A stretch of DNA of 64,000 nt from Ptiloglossa arizonensis (GCF_051014685.1 NC_135060.1:2232001-2296000); one strand, 5' to 3'; positions 47,731 through 61,148 are shown, counted from the first letter of the stretch. The notes: generated by a model not told the origin, from the sequence alone. Program-made: numbers and translations.

Positions 47731-48699
47731 TCCTAAACTATTAACATCAATGGTAAAACTGTGAAATAGTGAATAACGAGTACTCGAACGTAGCAATGGT
47801 GAAATGGTAAATGTACAATCTAATTCGACGCCATCGGGCAGGATTAAAAGTCGTGAACTATGTCAGATGTTCCAGGTTATTCTTCTGTCGAATTACACAC
47901 AGAAACTGATCGTGGACACCCGTTGGGCTCACGTTCCGGAATAATTTAATGACACAACCCTCTAACGCTCCGTTTCTCCGCCTCTTGTCGCCGCGAGCCG
48001 AATTTCGTTAAACGCTTAACAATTAAACAAGAAATCAACGTACCGTTGACCCTCGAAACGACAATCACGAAATTGAACGTTGCACCGATGCCTCGTATAG
48101 TTTGCCGTTTGTCTGAAAAATTGTTCATCTTCCAGCGACGTATCGTTATTAACAATTACATCGGAATAAGCCGGGGCGAGTTCCGGTTTACCTTCGCTTT
48201 GTATTTTTAATCTCTACCAACGGTTCACATGGTTTGCAAAAAGCAAAAGACGAACAAAATAAATTAAACGATGGGAGTTCAAACGGTATAGAAAATTTAA
48301 TTTAAACATTTTACAATGGAACTTTGGGGCAACTTTTAATTCTATTTTATATTTTTAACTAGATAAAGTTGTATTCTGTGCCACGATGAAACGAAACTGA
48401 GAATTAAATAAACAAAGGGATGTTTTCATTCTTTTGGAGAGAATTTTGTTTTTGAAAATAATTCATCTCTACCACAAAATTAATGTATCATTGTTTAAAA
48501 ACCAATAGTGTTTGTTATTAAACATGACACTTTAAAATATAATTTATTTAAATGATATATCTATTATTCTACCTTATTGAAAGCCATCTATTCGTGTGGC
48601 ATTAAATAACTCGCAGTGTTCTATTCGTTAAAATCATTAATGAATTTGATAATAAATCAAATAAATACAATTTTATCAAGAATACTTACGACTACTTTA

Positions 48700-48911
48700 C
48701 GATTAATCGACTGTTAATATTTGATAAGAATAAATTAAAGGTTGAAACGTTTATAACGAATCAAACTATGCTTGTTTGAACTATATTTGTCATAGTAATT
48801 GTTTTTAAAACGACAGGCGACGTATATACGTATATATAACGTAATCGGATGAACGTTTCAACCTTTAATTTATTGCATTTCCATTAATTAATATTAACAG
48901 TCGATCGACCG
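48700..48911. repeat. Imperfect ~200-bp inverted repeat (MITE-like palindrome)
   Basis: The left arm (about 48700-48751) contains cgactgttaatatt... and aaattaaaggttgaaacgtt. The right arm (about 48851-48911) contains the reverse complement, aacgtttcaacctttaattt...aatattaacagtcg. The arms are about 50 bases with small indels, and the loop is about 100 bases. The size and terminal inverted repeats fit a non-autonomous DNA transposon or a foldback element. I could not recognise a clean target-site duplication. Confidence 0.8.
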
Positions 48912-49149
48912 TGAGCTGTATATTTTAAATACTAACCGATACATTATCATTCATCTCGAAAAGATCGGTACGTTTATAAAAAATAAATTATTCTTTAATA
49001 TTTCCAATCGTTCTACTCGACAAATTCGTTTGCTACATTTTTCTACAAAATAAGGACAACGCATTTTCGACATCGATAATATATTCCTTACTCGATATTT
49101 CGTTAAAATTAAAGTGCCAGTGTGCGTCAATTCGAAGACGTACACAATC

Positions 49150-49285
49150 GATGACACGTACAGTGAAATACATTTCGAAGTACAGCTATCCATGAATTTC
49201 AAGGTTCTGATACTTCAAAAGACAACTCCCAGTACAAAATACATTACGAATAACTACCGCTATCCATAAATCTGAAGGTTACGTT
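49150..49285. repeat. Degenerate 74-bp duplication related to the 39-bp array
   Basis: Two copies of aaatacatt..cga....gctatccat, each ending in aaggtt, are spaced 74 bases apart (core positions 49185-49206 and 49259-49280). The core gctatccataaatct.aaggtt matches the end of the 39-bp array at about 50865-50895, so the array and this block share ancestry. Confidence 0.6.
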
Positions 49286-49865
49286 ATTTCTAAGATAATT
49301 GTAGTTATCGACGAAACTCAGAGCGAAATCCACGACGCACCGAGCTTTCGAAGATAACCGAAACCGAATTAAACGGCGAAGTGAACGCGGGAATCGAAGT
49401 TCGGTGAAAAGATGGTTGAACACCGACTTCTCTCGATCGTTTCTCTCGTCCCATCAAAATGTCGTTCACCGAATTCAGCCGTGACGGCGCGTTTTGTCTC
49501 GCGGAGGCTTTGACAGAGAGCGTCAGACCCGCGGGAATTACGAGTATACAAGCGGAAACGAAAAAATAAAAAAAAAAAGAAGGGGGAAAAAAAAAGGAAC
49601 AAAAAAAAATGGGCGGAGAGTAAAGAGGCAGAGAAACACAGGGACTGCGGTGGCGTTGGAACCATAAGAGTGTGAAAATGTTTTGCAATTTCGAAATCAG
49701 GCGTGCCTGCCAGTTTGCGCCAAAGCGCGTTACCGGAAACTGGCAACCAGTGGGCTGCGGGCGGCAGCGACTCTCGCCGCAAAAGCGGATTGCGGTTCCG
49801 CCGGGTAACACGCATTAAAAACGCCTCACGCACACGCAGGCTTGTGTCTGCCAAACGACCACCCA

Positions 49866-49868
<3 letters not shown>

Positions 49869-49950
<82 letters not shown>

Positions 49951-49972
49951 TATGTATATATATATATATATA
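49869..49972. repeat. (CT)n microsatellite followed by (AT)n
   Basis: A nearly pure CT run of about 85 bases followed by a TA run. It produces long meaningless open frames on both strands (234 codons each). Confidence 0.95.
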
Positions 49973-50485
49973 TTTCTCTCTACCGCCCCTCCCATATCTC
50001 TATCCATCTGTCTCTCTGTTTCAATTCTTTCCTCCTTTTTCCACCCTTTTAAGGAGAAAAACGGGAGCTCCACCTACCTCTCGTTCCACCCCTCGAGTAA
50101 AGTAATTTTTACGAGCTGCAAATGCAGCTCATTCGGGCACAATCTACCGGAAAAAACAATACGAATAGGATTAACGTTACCGCATAATCCTGTTGTACAG
50201 AGCGTTTCCGTTAAAATTTACCCGTACGCTTTCAGATGCGCATTATTCGTATGGACATATCGAACCGCAGCCGCGGATAGATCTGCTCCGACGAAGGCAA
50301 CGCTCCGCGATTCTGTTTCATTTACATATATTCGTTCACTTTTTTTATTCAACGTCCGCGTTACGCAAGTATCGAGGCGGATGTACGCGAGCACGAAACA
50401 GGACTAAATGGCAAACCAGCGGTCGCAACGCGAATAAATGAATAAACGTTGTATAATGAAACTTTTACTGTGTATTAAGCTTTAC

Positions 50486-50897
50486 GTGAATAAATCTATC
50501 CATAAATACTACTGCTATCCATACGTGAATAAATCTATCCATAAATACTACTGCTATTCATATGTGAATAAATCTATCCCTAAATACCACTGCTATCCAT
50601 ACCTGAATAAATCTATGCATAAATACTACTGCTATCCATACGTGAATAAATCTATCCATAAATACTACTGCTATCCATACGGGAATAAATCTATCCATAA
50701 ATACTACTGCTATTCATACGGGAATAAATCTATCCATACATACCACTGCTATCCATATGTGAATAAATCTATCCCTAAATACCACTGCTATCCATACGTG
50801 AATAAATCTATCCCTAAATACTACTGCTGTCCATACGTGAATAAATTTATCCATAAATACCACTGCTATCCATACGTGAATAAATCTATCCGTAAAT
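50486..50897. repeat. Tandem repeat, about 10.5 units of 39 bp
   Basis: Ten complete 39-base units start every 39 bases from 50486 (gtgaataaatctatccataa...) followed by a partial one ending at about 50897 in tctcaaggttg. Because 39 is 13 codons, a 156-codon frame (50438-50908) and a minus frame both stay open. About seven of eight variable sites are non-synonymous in the plus frame, which argues against a conserved protein. Two related sequences lie at 49185-49206 and 49259-49280. Confidence 0.95.
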
Positions 50898-50908
50898 CTC
50901 AAGGTTGA

Positions 50909-53900
50909 AAATAAAGTCGAAAAAGGCGAGTAGCTACAAACGTATCGTGTACGAAGCGTTAAAGTGTAGTAAATTCCACTTAATCCCTGGCGAAAAACTG
51001 ACCATCGAGTGTAGACGGGGAGAAACTTTCCTCCCCGAGCATACAAATGAAAGTATTCGCGAAGCGAACCATAAGGACGGATCTGAAGATGTTGTCGGCG
51101 AGATGAAAGGATCATCCCTCTGTGCGAGATCGTCGTCAAAGGGACACGCGTGTCTGGTCCCCTGCTGTGATTTTCACTCGACTGCTCGTCGCCATCGTCT
51201 CGCCTTGGTCCCCGAGCCGATGTGTCGCGTGCTATTGCCGTTCCTCGCCCGGTTAATAATACGTGTCTTCGTCTTTCTACCTTACTACCGCGCGACTATC
51301 TTTATAGTTTATGCACAAAGAAAGTTCCTCCCCTTTAAACACCCTCTTTAACGAGTCCACACTGGAATTTGGCATTGAACTCCTCTGCAACCCTTCCGGT
51401 TGCCACTTTTTACGTCCACTTTGAATGCCTCGACTCGATGTTATCAATTTCCATATTACCGGAATTATGAAAGTTTAACCCTCGTGGACTCATAACTGAG
51501 GACTTTTAGTGGGCACAGGATACATACCTTAATACACATTTAAAGACACGTTTTCTTTCCTTTGCAATTTTGTACGTTTCCAAAGTTAAAAGTTTCCAAA
51601 ACACGTAATATCTCGTTTCTACATAACAATCAACGTATTAATCTAAGAAATATATGATAACAATATTTTTAAAAAACTCCACGTCCGTGTTAGTGCAAAA
51701 AAAATTGTCCCTGATTAAGGATAAAGTTACACTGTCCACGAAGAGTGTACAAATGGCGAACTGTTAAAGAGAAAATAAATTATTACCAGTTTCGCGTTAA
51801 AATCGAAGGAATCCCTAACGATGGACCGATTCGCAATCGGTGAACGTCTAAAAAAAGAAAAAGAGAAAGAGCGGGGGTAAAAAATATCGAATACTTACGA
51901 TCGCGCGTGAAAAGAGGTCGTTATTGGCGGCGATCGTTGTTAGAAACGTATTCGCGACGCGTACCCACGATCGGGTGGTCATGTCGATAATATCGGCAAG
52001 TGGAGCGGAAGATATAGCAAGAGAAAAGCACCGAACAAAAAATCGGTGCGCCGTGACGTCGTGGCAGGGTGTCTCGTGCAAGTTTTCGTGATGCCCCCCA
52101 CGGGGGGGCGAGCCTCAACGGGGGCGCCGTTTCTCGAGCCTGTAATTTGAAATCTTCTCAGGAAGGACCGGGCCTCGGGGACCGTAGAGGGGTCCAAGGA
52201 GGATGGAAAAAAAAATAACTGGCACCCCTCGCGGCCGCAGCGCCTCCCCCCTTATTCTTCGGCGACAATGCAGCAAACTCCCGAGAAATTCACCCTACAA
52301 TCAGCCCGCGAAGTCAAACGTTCTCAGGAACGTGCAATGGAAAAGGGCGTTTCGCAGACGGTGCCGGCAATCGAGTCGTTATTAACCCTGGATGGCTCCT
52401 TACGAATACTTCGGTGTTCTCTTAGCACCGATTTAATAGGTTCTTCGATGATAAGTTTTATCGAAAGGCGAAACTTATTGAACAAGCTGGTAACTCGTTG
52501 CACCGGAGAGTGCAACTAATGCACTGGAATTCTTCCGATTCTTTTAATTTACGAGGGAAAATTGGAAATAGAATTCTAGGCAGAAAGAATGGGTTTTAAC
52601 AGTAACTAAAACGAAATAAGCGACAACTGCAATATATCGGGTTGTTCCTCGAGTTATTTCGTTTTTTTTTGGTAAAAATAAAACACGATTTTTTTAGAGC
52701 GTGTAAACACTTTGTATAAATTATATATTCTCCATTTTGGAAAACGAAATGACTTTCCTAACAACCCGATAGAAATACACGAGGTCAGTGGTCACCTCGG
52801 AAGTTCCTCCGGTGTTCAGAATTGCGACAACTTCGTCCCACCCTTCGTCCTCGACTCGACGCCGAAACTTGGACGAAAATTCTCGCCGGTCTTATCATTG
52901 TTCAGCCGTTGTACTCGATCTCTCGTTCCACCGTCTTCGAATTTCATCCAGCTCGCGAACTATAATTCGCGTATTCGTGAAATTCTGAACGAGCGCGATA
53001 ATGTTCTCACCTTCGATCGGAATTTCACGCTATCGGCTGGAATAGGTTGCGCGAGTTCGTGCGCGATTGGACAGAGAGTTTTTGCCGGTCGGGCGATTTA
53101 TTTGCAGCGGACAGTGGCATCGATCGATCGCCAGCAAATATACGCACAGTGACGGTAGTCGTGTAGTAAACCTCGTTATCGCATTATCTCGGACACCGGA
53201 GACCTGCACGGGGGAAATCTATTCTATGGGGAACTTGCATTTCACGTAGGGGCCCGGAGCGATCGGCTCTATTATACCAACCGAGCGTATCGCTTCGTGT
53301 ATCTACGTGCTCTGCAGCCCTGGCACCGATAACATTGACGTACCGATAATTTTGTAATATCGTCCGTTGCATATGTGTACGCACGTTGCTACCGCGATAC
53401 GGGTGTTGGTTTTATATTTATGCGCCAAGTTTCCGAAATGTCGTGTCGTTTGCATTCGTTCGCCAACCGCCACGGGGAGATTGAAATTTTCCGAGTGTCT
53501 TTTTAGTTAATAACCCGTTGATCTTTTGCACGAAAGCCCAGTATTTTTACAAAGATGTGGCATTGATTAAAATAATTTAAAAATTAAATGTAAGTACATG
53601 TGCGTGTACCCCTGAATTATGTAAGATTATTTCTAGTCGTTTCGTCTTTATCGCTTCTCTCAATTTACAATACGCACAATAACGAAACGTAAAATGAGAA
53701 AAAATATAATTACAAACACCGAATGTGATCGTGTTATTTTTGAAACTCCCTACACTTTCAAAAGTATCTTCACAGGTAGTTACAAATCGTGGGGAACAAA
53801 AACTAGCGGGGAGATGTAATAGTGCACAGAAACAGCGAATAAACTGACGAAGGAGGTTACCCTGACCGCAAGGAACGAAATGGCGGGAGAAGAGCACTCG

Positions 53901-56847
53901 ATTACTTTGACGATTGCTCGGTCCAGCAGAAAGGAAAAGTGGCCGAATTCGAGTAATACCGGGAGCATCGTGTGACGATTCATCGTCGAGTGTCGAGGAT
54001 CCGATAAGGCGGCTTTTAAAGTCCTTTAAAAAGCAATACATCGTCGAGGCGACGGAGGGCGAAAGAGAGGGAGCTCTCAATAAATATCCCATGGATCCTG
54101 CCGGCACGTGACTCGCTTATCCTACGATCTTAAATACTTGGCTGCGCGTGTCGGTCATCCCGATCATCGCATTAACTCGCACAAATGATCGTATGTTATA
54201 GCCGTCCCTGCGACCTACAGATTTCGAATAGTGCAATATTTACAATATCAGCAGCGAACAGAGAAACACCGTGTCGTTTGCGCCGCATTGAACGCGATCG
54301 AAAAACTTTCAAGCTCGGGATCTTCGAGACGCGTGCAACTGCGTTCGATGCAATTGTGCATGTGCAATATACGCGTAAGAGTTATACTTCTTGATAGAGA
54401 GAACGCGCATTAGTTTGCCTGCTTTATCTACTTGTCGAATGTTTTTCTTACTCGAGTGTAAATATAACGGATGTGTTAATATAATAGCAAATAAGACAAG
54501 AAATAATATAGGAGGTGCAGTTAAAATGCTACTACCGAAACCTAACGTTTATTAAAATTTAATCCGGAACTTTAGAATGTACATATTAATTTTTGGAAAA
54601 TCTTGAATTCAAGATTGTCACATTTATTTGTGGAGAGTTCTTATAACTTTAGAAAAATCGGAAATTCTTTCTCGATAGTATCGAGCCGTGTGTTTACCAC
54701 TTCTTAATATTATCGACACAATATTACTGCTTCGATAATATTAATCGTGCGTGCACGATACAAGTGCAATCTTCTTGGAAGCGACTGCGTGGCAATCTTA
54801 TCGCACGAAATCATCGTGAAATTGTACGTAAGTACAGAAATACACGAATAATCGTTTCTTTTGCGGTGGAAGCTCATTGTTCGAGTCGAACGAGAGAACA
54901 TCGCGGTTAAAGGGCAAGATACGAAGTGCAAAACCGCGGCACGCAACGACAGTTTTCGAAGATCCCTAGGGAACACGGTGCCACGTTTCAGACAAGCTAC
55001 GCGAACGGCCGTGTTATGGGGTTGTCAAAGCAGAGACAGAATGACATCTCTATTATCACGAGCCGACCATAAAGAAAGACAGACGGCCGTGCGAGCAAGA
55101 GAAAGAGAAACGAAGGGAAGAGGCAAGAGGTTCCACGTAGAAACGCGTGCCACCGAGATAGCGGATCTCCCCGATGATAATCCTCCTTGGTGGCACCGTG
55201 GAGCACATATGGTCGAACCCCATGACTGTTAAACAGATCCATGTTGGCAGCCTCTGTTGTAAGGCTTTATCTCGGAAGATGTTACTGATAATTTTCGTTT
55301 CTTCAAATATTCGAACCACGATTCAACAACAGCTGTTTAATGTTTCGAGCATTGTTCGATACTTCGATGTGCTCGCAACAACAGCACGTTTCTTCGAACC
55401 CGTTAGCGTTAACGAACTCTCCATTATTATAGTAACGAATGTAGATACGATTTATCATTCCCGAAATGGTATTTTTCTCGTTTCGTTCGATACCGTGTCT
55501 GTAATTTATCGAAAGATTCGCGATGGAAACGATTCGAATCAACGAGGAGGGTTTAGATGTGCAAAACACGAAAGAGAGCAGTGATTGTTAGCCTCGATAC
55601 GTCGGACGTGAACGAGGAGCGCTCCAAGTGGGAGAAGGAGAGAACGTAGCCGGGAAGCTGGCCGCAGCTTCCGGTTCGCTGCCACATAATTTCGTTACTT
55701 TGCACGAAATTGGATTAAGGGGTTCGTTAAGGGCGCATTAGCGCACGTTAGCACGTTATACGATGACCCTGGACTGAATTACATTGTGGCGTTTGGTCAA
55801 CTCTCAATGGGCCACGTCGAGTGACCCCGCTGCGTTCCGGAAATACCGTAGATTTCAAACGTTTCCCTACTTTTCGGTCTCACCTTCAATGTCGCCCTCG
55901 ACAGTGGTTCACGAGACAAGGTACTTACCAATACTTTCTCAAAGCTGCGGACCGACACTTGGATAGAATCATTGTAAATTCGTTCCCCCTTCCTTTCACG
56001 TTTTCTTTGTCAGTCCCTCGTTGAAATAGCCAAGCATCAGTTCGGTACAAACATTGCGAGAATTTATCTTGGTTTGTTGGTTATCAGCGTTCTTATAAAT
56101 TCACCGATAAATGTATTTTACGCTCGAGATTCCTCTACGAGCACGAAATAGCCGGAATTCCCACAGCGAGCGATAATCGGCACAAAAGAGGAAACCTTTG
56201 AGGAAGAAATGCGACACATCGTCGTAGGGAAACGGAAGGGCAACGTCTTCGTTAAGAGATGCCCGCGGGGCAGAGTTAAAACGGTGCGGAATCAAAGGAT
56301 CGATTAGAATCGAGTCTCGCCGCGGGATTTCTCGGGTAATTCGAAGGGAACTGGTGGTTCTTGTCGCTCACCCTCGTGCCACCCTACGAAAACCAAGAAG
56401 AGGGTCGCGTGTGAGGTATAAAGGTAGAGTAGGAGAGGTGAAAAGAGTCACCCTCTTTCTCGCGAAGACTTGCATCCCCGATTTCGATGGAAACACGTCC
56501 ATCCTCCCTTTTCGACGGAAATTCAATATTTTGGCTATCGAATTTCGACGAAAAGAGAAGAATCTCTGCTCGTTCCTCCACCCCTACCTGCCGTCTCGCT
56601 TTTATTTCTCTCCGTCGCTTTTCCAGCAACCACGACGGGGTAGTTTTTAAATTATCCACGATCGATCGTGCCGAATAATCCGTGAAAGCTTACCACGTGT
56701 CTCAAATTTCGATCTATTTTACCTCGGAGTGACACCTTCGATAGAAGGTGCCGGGAATTAACCTTGTCTCGTGTCCAGAAGCTACTACTTACATTTTTGC
56801 AAATTATTTTTGAAAAAAAATTTTCTCCTTTTATTTTTTTAAAGATT
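50909..56847. other. No supported gene
   Basis: Alternating GC-richer (51.0-51.35, 52.0-52.4, 52.8-53.3, 54.9-55.2 kb) and AT-rich stretches. The open frames are short and lack splice context. A weak tip-like match to the second mariner-like family is at about 52440-52490. Confidence 0.5.
52637..52769. mobile_element. Short mariner-like MITE with TA duplication (133 bp)
   Basis: The terminal inverted repeats are about 29 bases: tcgggttgtt...tttcgtttt at the left and aaaacgaaat...aacaacccga at the right. TA flanks both sides (52635-52636 and 52770-52771), the target preference of the Tc1/mariner superfamily. The inside is AT-rich (aaaacacgattttttta near the left). There is no transposase, so it is non-autonomous. 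Confidence 0.85.
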
Positions 56848-56976
56848 GTACTACTGTTTGACGAGGATGTGTGAAGTTTCACGTAGATCTCTCGACTCGT
56901 TTACAATTGTCCAAAGTCGAAGTGTTATTCCATTTTTATACAATGGAAAAAACGACAAAACTTATCGAACAAGCTA
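56848..56976 (-). mobile_element. One-end fragment of the second mariner-like family (minus orientation)
   Basis: The reverse complement starts tagcttgttcgataagtttt, then tccattgtataaaaatgg, then cgagagatctacgtgaaact and tcgtcaaacagtagtac. This is the best preserved copy of the inner block. Confidence 0.7.
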
Positions 56977-57967
56977 CTATACACCGTATAAGCGTATCGA
57001 TAAAATAAATAGAACTCAAGATCGGTATAACCATAGAACCGTTAGTATTAAGTCGTCGAGTAAGCACATATGACGTATTGTATATACATCGAGAGTCCTG
57101 AAAGGGTTAAGGACATTGCACGTCGTTAAAAATAACGAGTCGTTCGAATTGTCTCTCGTTACTCAGTGTGTTCCCACGCGAAGTTCGACGAAGATCGGTG
57201 GTAGAGTTCCGTGCAGACTCGATCCAGGAATCTCGATTCCAGTACGGTTAATAAAGATCCAAGGAGCCACGGTCCCACGGCAGCGCAAACACGAAGAAAA
57301 GATTCGCCCGCTGGGACGAACACCGAGATGGGCGTGGCGGGAAAACATGCAGTCACAATGTTGGTCCAACTACACGACAATTATCACCGGTGGGCTTTAT
57401 AATTAAGAGACCGAGCACCAACCGACCCCTTTCTCGACGTTTTCAGCACCGTATCTAGCATCTCTTTGATACCCCACTGCGAAGATCCGGTCGATGAACA
57501 GCTTCGATGAACGACCGTGCCGATCGCTCAGCAAAGTTCTTCGTCGCGTTTCTTCCCTACGAGAAATCTGGTTACTGTAACTAGTACGCGTTTCCTTTCT
57601 ATCGACCTCGAGACTACGTGCTGAGACATTGTCCAGTCGCGTTCGCATTGTTCAGAGCGGTTTTTTTTTCCTTTGTCGCTACAATGACGCTACTGTATGG
57701 GAATTCGTTCCATCGAGAGAAATATGGAAACTTGGAGAAAATTAATCGTACACTTTGTGTACACTAGGATCAGAGATCTCGTTAAGGAGTATCGATGGGG
57801 TATATTTCGATGTACGAGTTTTATTGGTAACTGGTGTCCAGCGTTCTAAATTTACAATAGTTTTTTTAAAGGACTCACGAGTGACGGAACTTTAAAATAA
57901 TTTGTGAATCTTTTTGTAAACTTTCATACAACGTTTCCGTTCCATCCTAACAAATAGTTGAATCTAA

Positions 57968-58020
57968 TAGATTGTTCGATAAGTTTTCTCGTTCGATAAA
58001 AGCAACCTGGTATACTGTGA
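57968..58020 (+). mobile_element. Short terminus of the second mariner-like family
   Basis: tagattgttcgataagtttt followed by a shortened block and ctggtatactgtgac. Only about 50 bases are recognisable. Confidence 0.45.
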
Positions 58021-60125
58021 CTAATTCACATGGAGAAAGAAAACAGCGAGAGGCTGAACAACTCCCGTTATCGTGAAGTCAATGTAAATCATAACAAGGA
58101 TAACACGAAGTATAGAAAGGATGTCAAGGAGCGTCGAGCATTCCATTCTAAACGTCACAGTATATACAACAATATTTAACGTTATTTAACGATGACTACC
58201 CGCAAGGGACCAGACTCACCGAGATGCGACGCTACTTTGACAAATATCTACACTCTCGCGATCCGATCTCGAGCGACTCAATGGAGTAGATTAATAAACG
58301 ATAGTACAGTGAGCTAAAATAAGTACGGTGTATTGGTACGACGTAGCGTCGAAAAAATTGTTTTCTTGCATCGTGGGCTGATCGATTGTGTACGAGTGCG
58401 CGTACCGAATCGGATTGTTTCGAACGTCGAAAGTAATATTCGATTCCAAGGGCAGAAGGGTATCAACCTTCTCGAGAGTCCTCGAGACTGCAAGTAATTT
58501 CGAGTGATTTCAATTTCAATTTAACCCCTCGAGCCGATTTCGTGAGTTCTCCATTACCCTATTTCGAGGATCGACAGTAGGGACGCAATTATCCGATATC
58601 GTTGACGGAATAGAAAGTCTCATTATGAACTCGCTTGTTCGTTCGGCGCATACCATCACGGATGGAATTCGATTCGACCGAACATCTTAAGTGTCCACGG
58701 TTGAGGAGTAGATATCGCCATTGATAATATTAGCTTTTGAAACTGATCGTGATATAACGTCGATAAAAGGGAATACATTGTCACGGAACGGTTGCAGATC
58801 GTGTAAGTCGATTACAATGAAAAGTATAATCTTAATAATATAAGTTTGTTAAAAAAGTCATGGATTTTTAATTCAGTATGTAGAATATATTACTTTTGTA
58901 TCGGTATTTAATTTTCAAACTAAGATTCAAAGTTTTAATTAAATGACACATAAAAGTAGAATAATTTTCCAAAGTACTGCGTGAAATTTATAGACAGTAA
59001 ACTCCCGAAGAAAACAATGGCCATAAAAAAGTCAAATTATTTCAATTATGTGAGAAAACTTTACCGATCGTTGTAATAAATATTCTTACGAGCCTTTCTT
59101 ACGAGCATCAGAAATAATTTGTACATTTTTTAGTTTTCACAGCATTATTTTTCTCTTTAGCCGAAACCTGAGGAATATTTATAATCTTTATCGGTAGCCA
59201 AAATAATTGAACTCCCATACAGCTTCCCAAATCAATGATACCTCGACGAAAAGAAACTCAATAATTCGTACCTCGATATTTTTTCAATATTTCATCCCTG
59301 CTGTTCGTCAAACTTTCCAATTACTTTGCAAACGAATCCCAGAACGAATGTGAAAATAAATAGGAAAAAGAATAAAGAAACTAAAATTCTGAAAGACATT
59401 GTTGAGACCGCGAAATGAAGAACGTGGCTAACGAAGAAGAAGGAGAAGACGAAGGAGCAGGAGAATAGAGAAGCTCTAAGAGACAGAAGATCCTCCGCTG
59501 AATTTTCGGCGATGAAAACTGAGCGGAGGATGAGAAACGACAATAACTTCTCGGCTCGGCGTACAATTTGATTTTATGCAACGCTTGGCACGCCTCTTAG
59601 CGCGAGATATCCTTATAACGTTTAACTAGATTGTTATGATTGTTGTCCCCGGCACTGTTTCTCTTGCTCTCTTACCCCTCTCCCCCTTAGCCATCTTCCT
59701 CTCTACGTTACGTTTATATATATATAAATGCACACAGCAGAAATAAGCACATAGGTATAAAAGCACACACAGACTGTTGGCAGCGAAATTCTGAGGGAAT
59801 TGCAACCCCTTCTCCCATCCCCTTTGACCGTACATATTTATATTTATACATAGATCCGTATATACATGCATACGTTCTTGCAGCTGTTATACACAATGAT
59901 AGTCCTGCATATCTGCGCTTCGTTTCTCTCGCAAAATACTGCCGCATTGCAGCTGCTAATAGAATAACCTGTTAAGCGACGTTAAGTAGAAATCGGGGAA
60001 ATTTGAAAACAGTGGCAATCCAAACGGTCCGAAAACTGTGTATAACTGTGTTATTTCTGAATTCATTTTTTATCTTCCGTGCTTCTATCGAAAATCTAAA
60101 GGAACTGTCGGTAAAATCGATGTAC

Positions 60126-60275
60126 TAGGTTGTTCGATAAATATTTGACGTTTTCTCAATTGTAAAAAAATACTATGACAGTTCAACTTTGAACAACTGC
60201 AAATATACGAACGAATCGATCTACACGAAACTTTGCACACGTTCATCAGACGTTAGTACCATCTTTCGAAGAATA
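60126..60275 (+). mobile_element. One-end fragment of a second mariner-like family, about 150 bp
   Basis: Begins taggttgttcgataaatatt, then ttctcaattgtaaaaaaata, a block with caactttgaacaactgcaaa, and gatctacacgaaactttgca up to a gtagtacc-like end. The same order of blocks is seen at 56976-56848 on the minus strand. No right terminus or transposase frame is visible. Confidence 0.7.
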
Positions 60276-61056
60276 AAACAACGAACCTGATAAGTGTTTT
60301 AATCCTAAACCTAATTTTCTTCTAAACCTAAATTTCTTATCGAATCGTTTACGATGTTGAATAGTCCAAAGCAGAAATTTTGAGAAATTGAATTTATCGT
60401 TTATTTACAATCGTACATTTTTAACGCGAAGCAAATTTTCTAACAAGGACTCTGATATCCGAAGAAGAATCCTCCTCTCTTTGATATTGAAACATCAATT
60501 ATAAATTCGTAAATTGTGAAGAGAGAAACGGCTCGTAGATTCGCTCGTGAATTTATATCTTCGTACAAAAACAAATATGAAGATAGCCTTGGACATTTTC
60601 CAATGGATCGTAAAAAGCGTGGTAGGAATCTTCAAATTCGTTCGCACTGTACATTTTGCTCGTAAGGTTCCTTCAAGAATCCAAGAAAAAGCTCAACGAT
60701 TTCACGAGCATGAATCTTCGCACCTGAACGGTATTCCCAGTGACGACTACGAAATTCGAAATAAACGAAAAGGCAACGAGTAACAGCAAAGAATATCGTC
60801 GAAAAGAGAAAAAGAAGAAGAAGAAGAAGTGGGAGTGGAGAAACTCGAAACATCGAAGGAAAACTGACACGTTTCTACGCGACAAGTGGTATAATCGCGT
60901 TCTACGCGAGGATTCGAAAGGCTCGTTAAGCCGCTGGCAAATAAAAAACGTAAATATTCGCAGCTCCGAACCGGATCCTCGAGATGATCTTTCGCTGAAT
61001 CGAGTGTCCCCGTTAGCGGTACAGGGTGTCCGCAGGGCAGCGTGTAATATTCATAT

Positions 61057-61077
61057 TCTTGGCAGAGTCTGCCAAGA
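61057..61077. other. Perfect 21-bp inverted repeat
   Basis: Arms tcttggcaga and tctgccaaga around a single central G. It resembles a palindromic factor site with TTGGC/GCCAA half sites, but the 7-base gap differs from the usual 5 of NF-I. It lies about 70 bp before the candidate exon at 61149. Confidence 0.4.
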
Positions 61078-61148
61078 GAAGGTTGGGTAGCGCGCGAAGA
61101 GAGGAACGAGAGACAGAGGATGGCAGAAAGGCTGGTGGTGGTTGGCAG

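Larger units (their letters stand above)
44235..50437. other. Upstream flank of the transporter and gene-free DNA
   Basis: 44.3-45.1 kb is GC-richer and may contain the transporter's promoter and leader, but no core element stands out. 45.6-47.5 kb is GC-rich with CT tracts and a near-palindromic GCGCATGCG at 47172-47180. 47.7-49.3 kb is AT-rich with the palindrome. Listed repeats account for the rest. Confidence 0.45.
56977..61056. other. No supported gene
   Basis: 57.1-57.65 kb is GC-richer with open frames on both strands. 57.7-59.3 kb is AT-rich. A 69-codon frame from an ATG at 60577 (begins MKIALDIFQWIVK, ends basic) is open, but without supporting signals I leave it uncalled. Confidence 0.5.

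Noticed and set aside
49369..50407. 234-codon open frames on both strands
   Set aside because: They are carried by the CT/AT microsatellite and T/A-rich flanks; the peptides are mostly Ser-Leu or Arg-Glu runs without domains.
52440..52490. Another end of the second mariner-like family
   Set aside because: Only a short stretch (tattgaacaagc and ataagttttatcg) matches and the order of blocks is disturbed; too weak to call.
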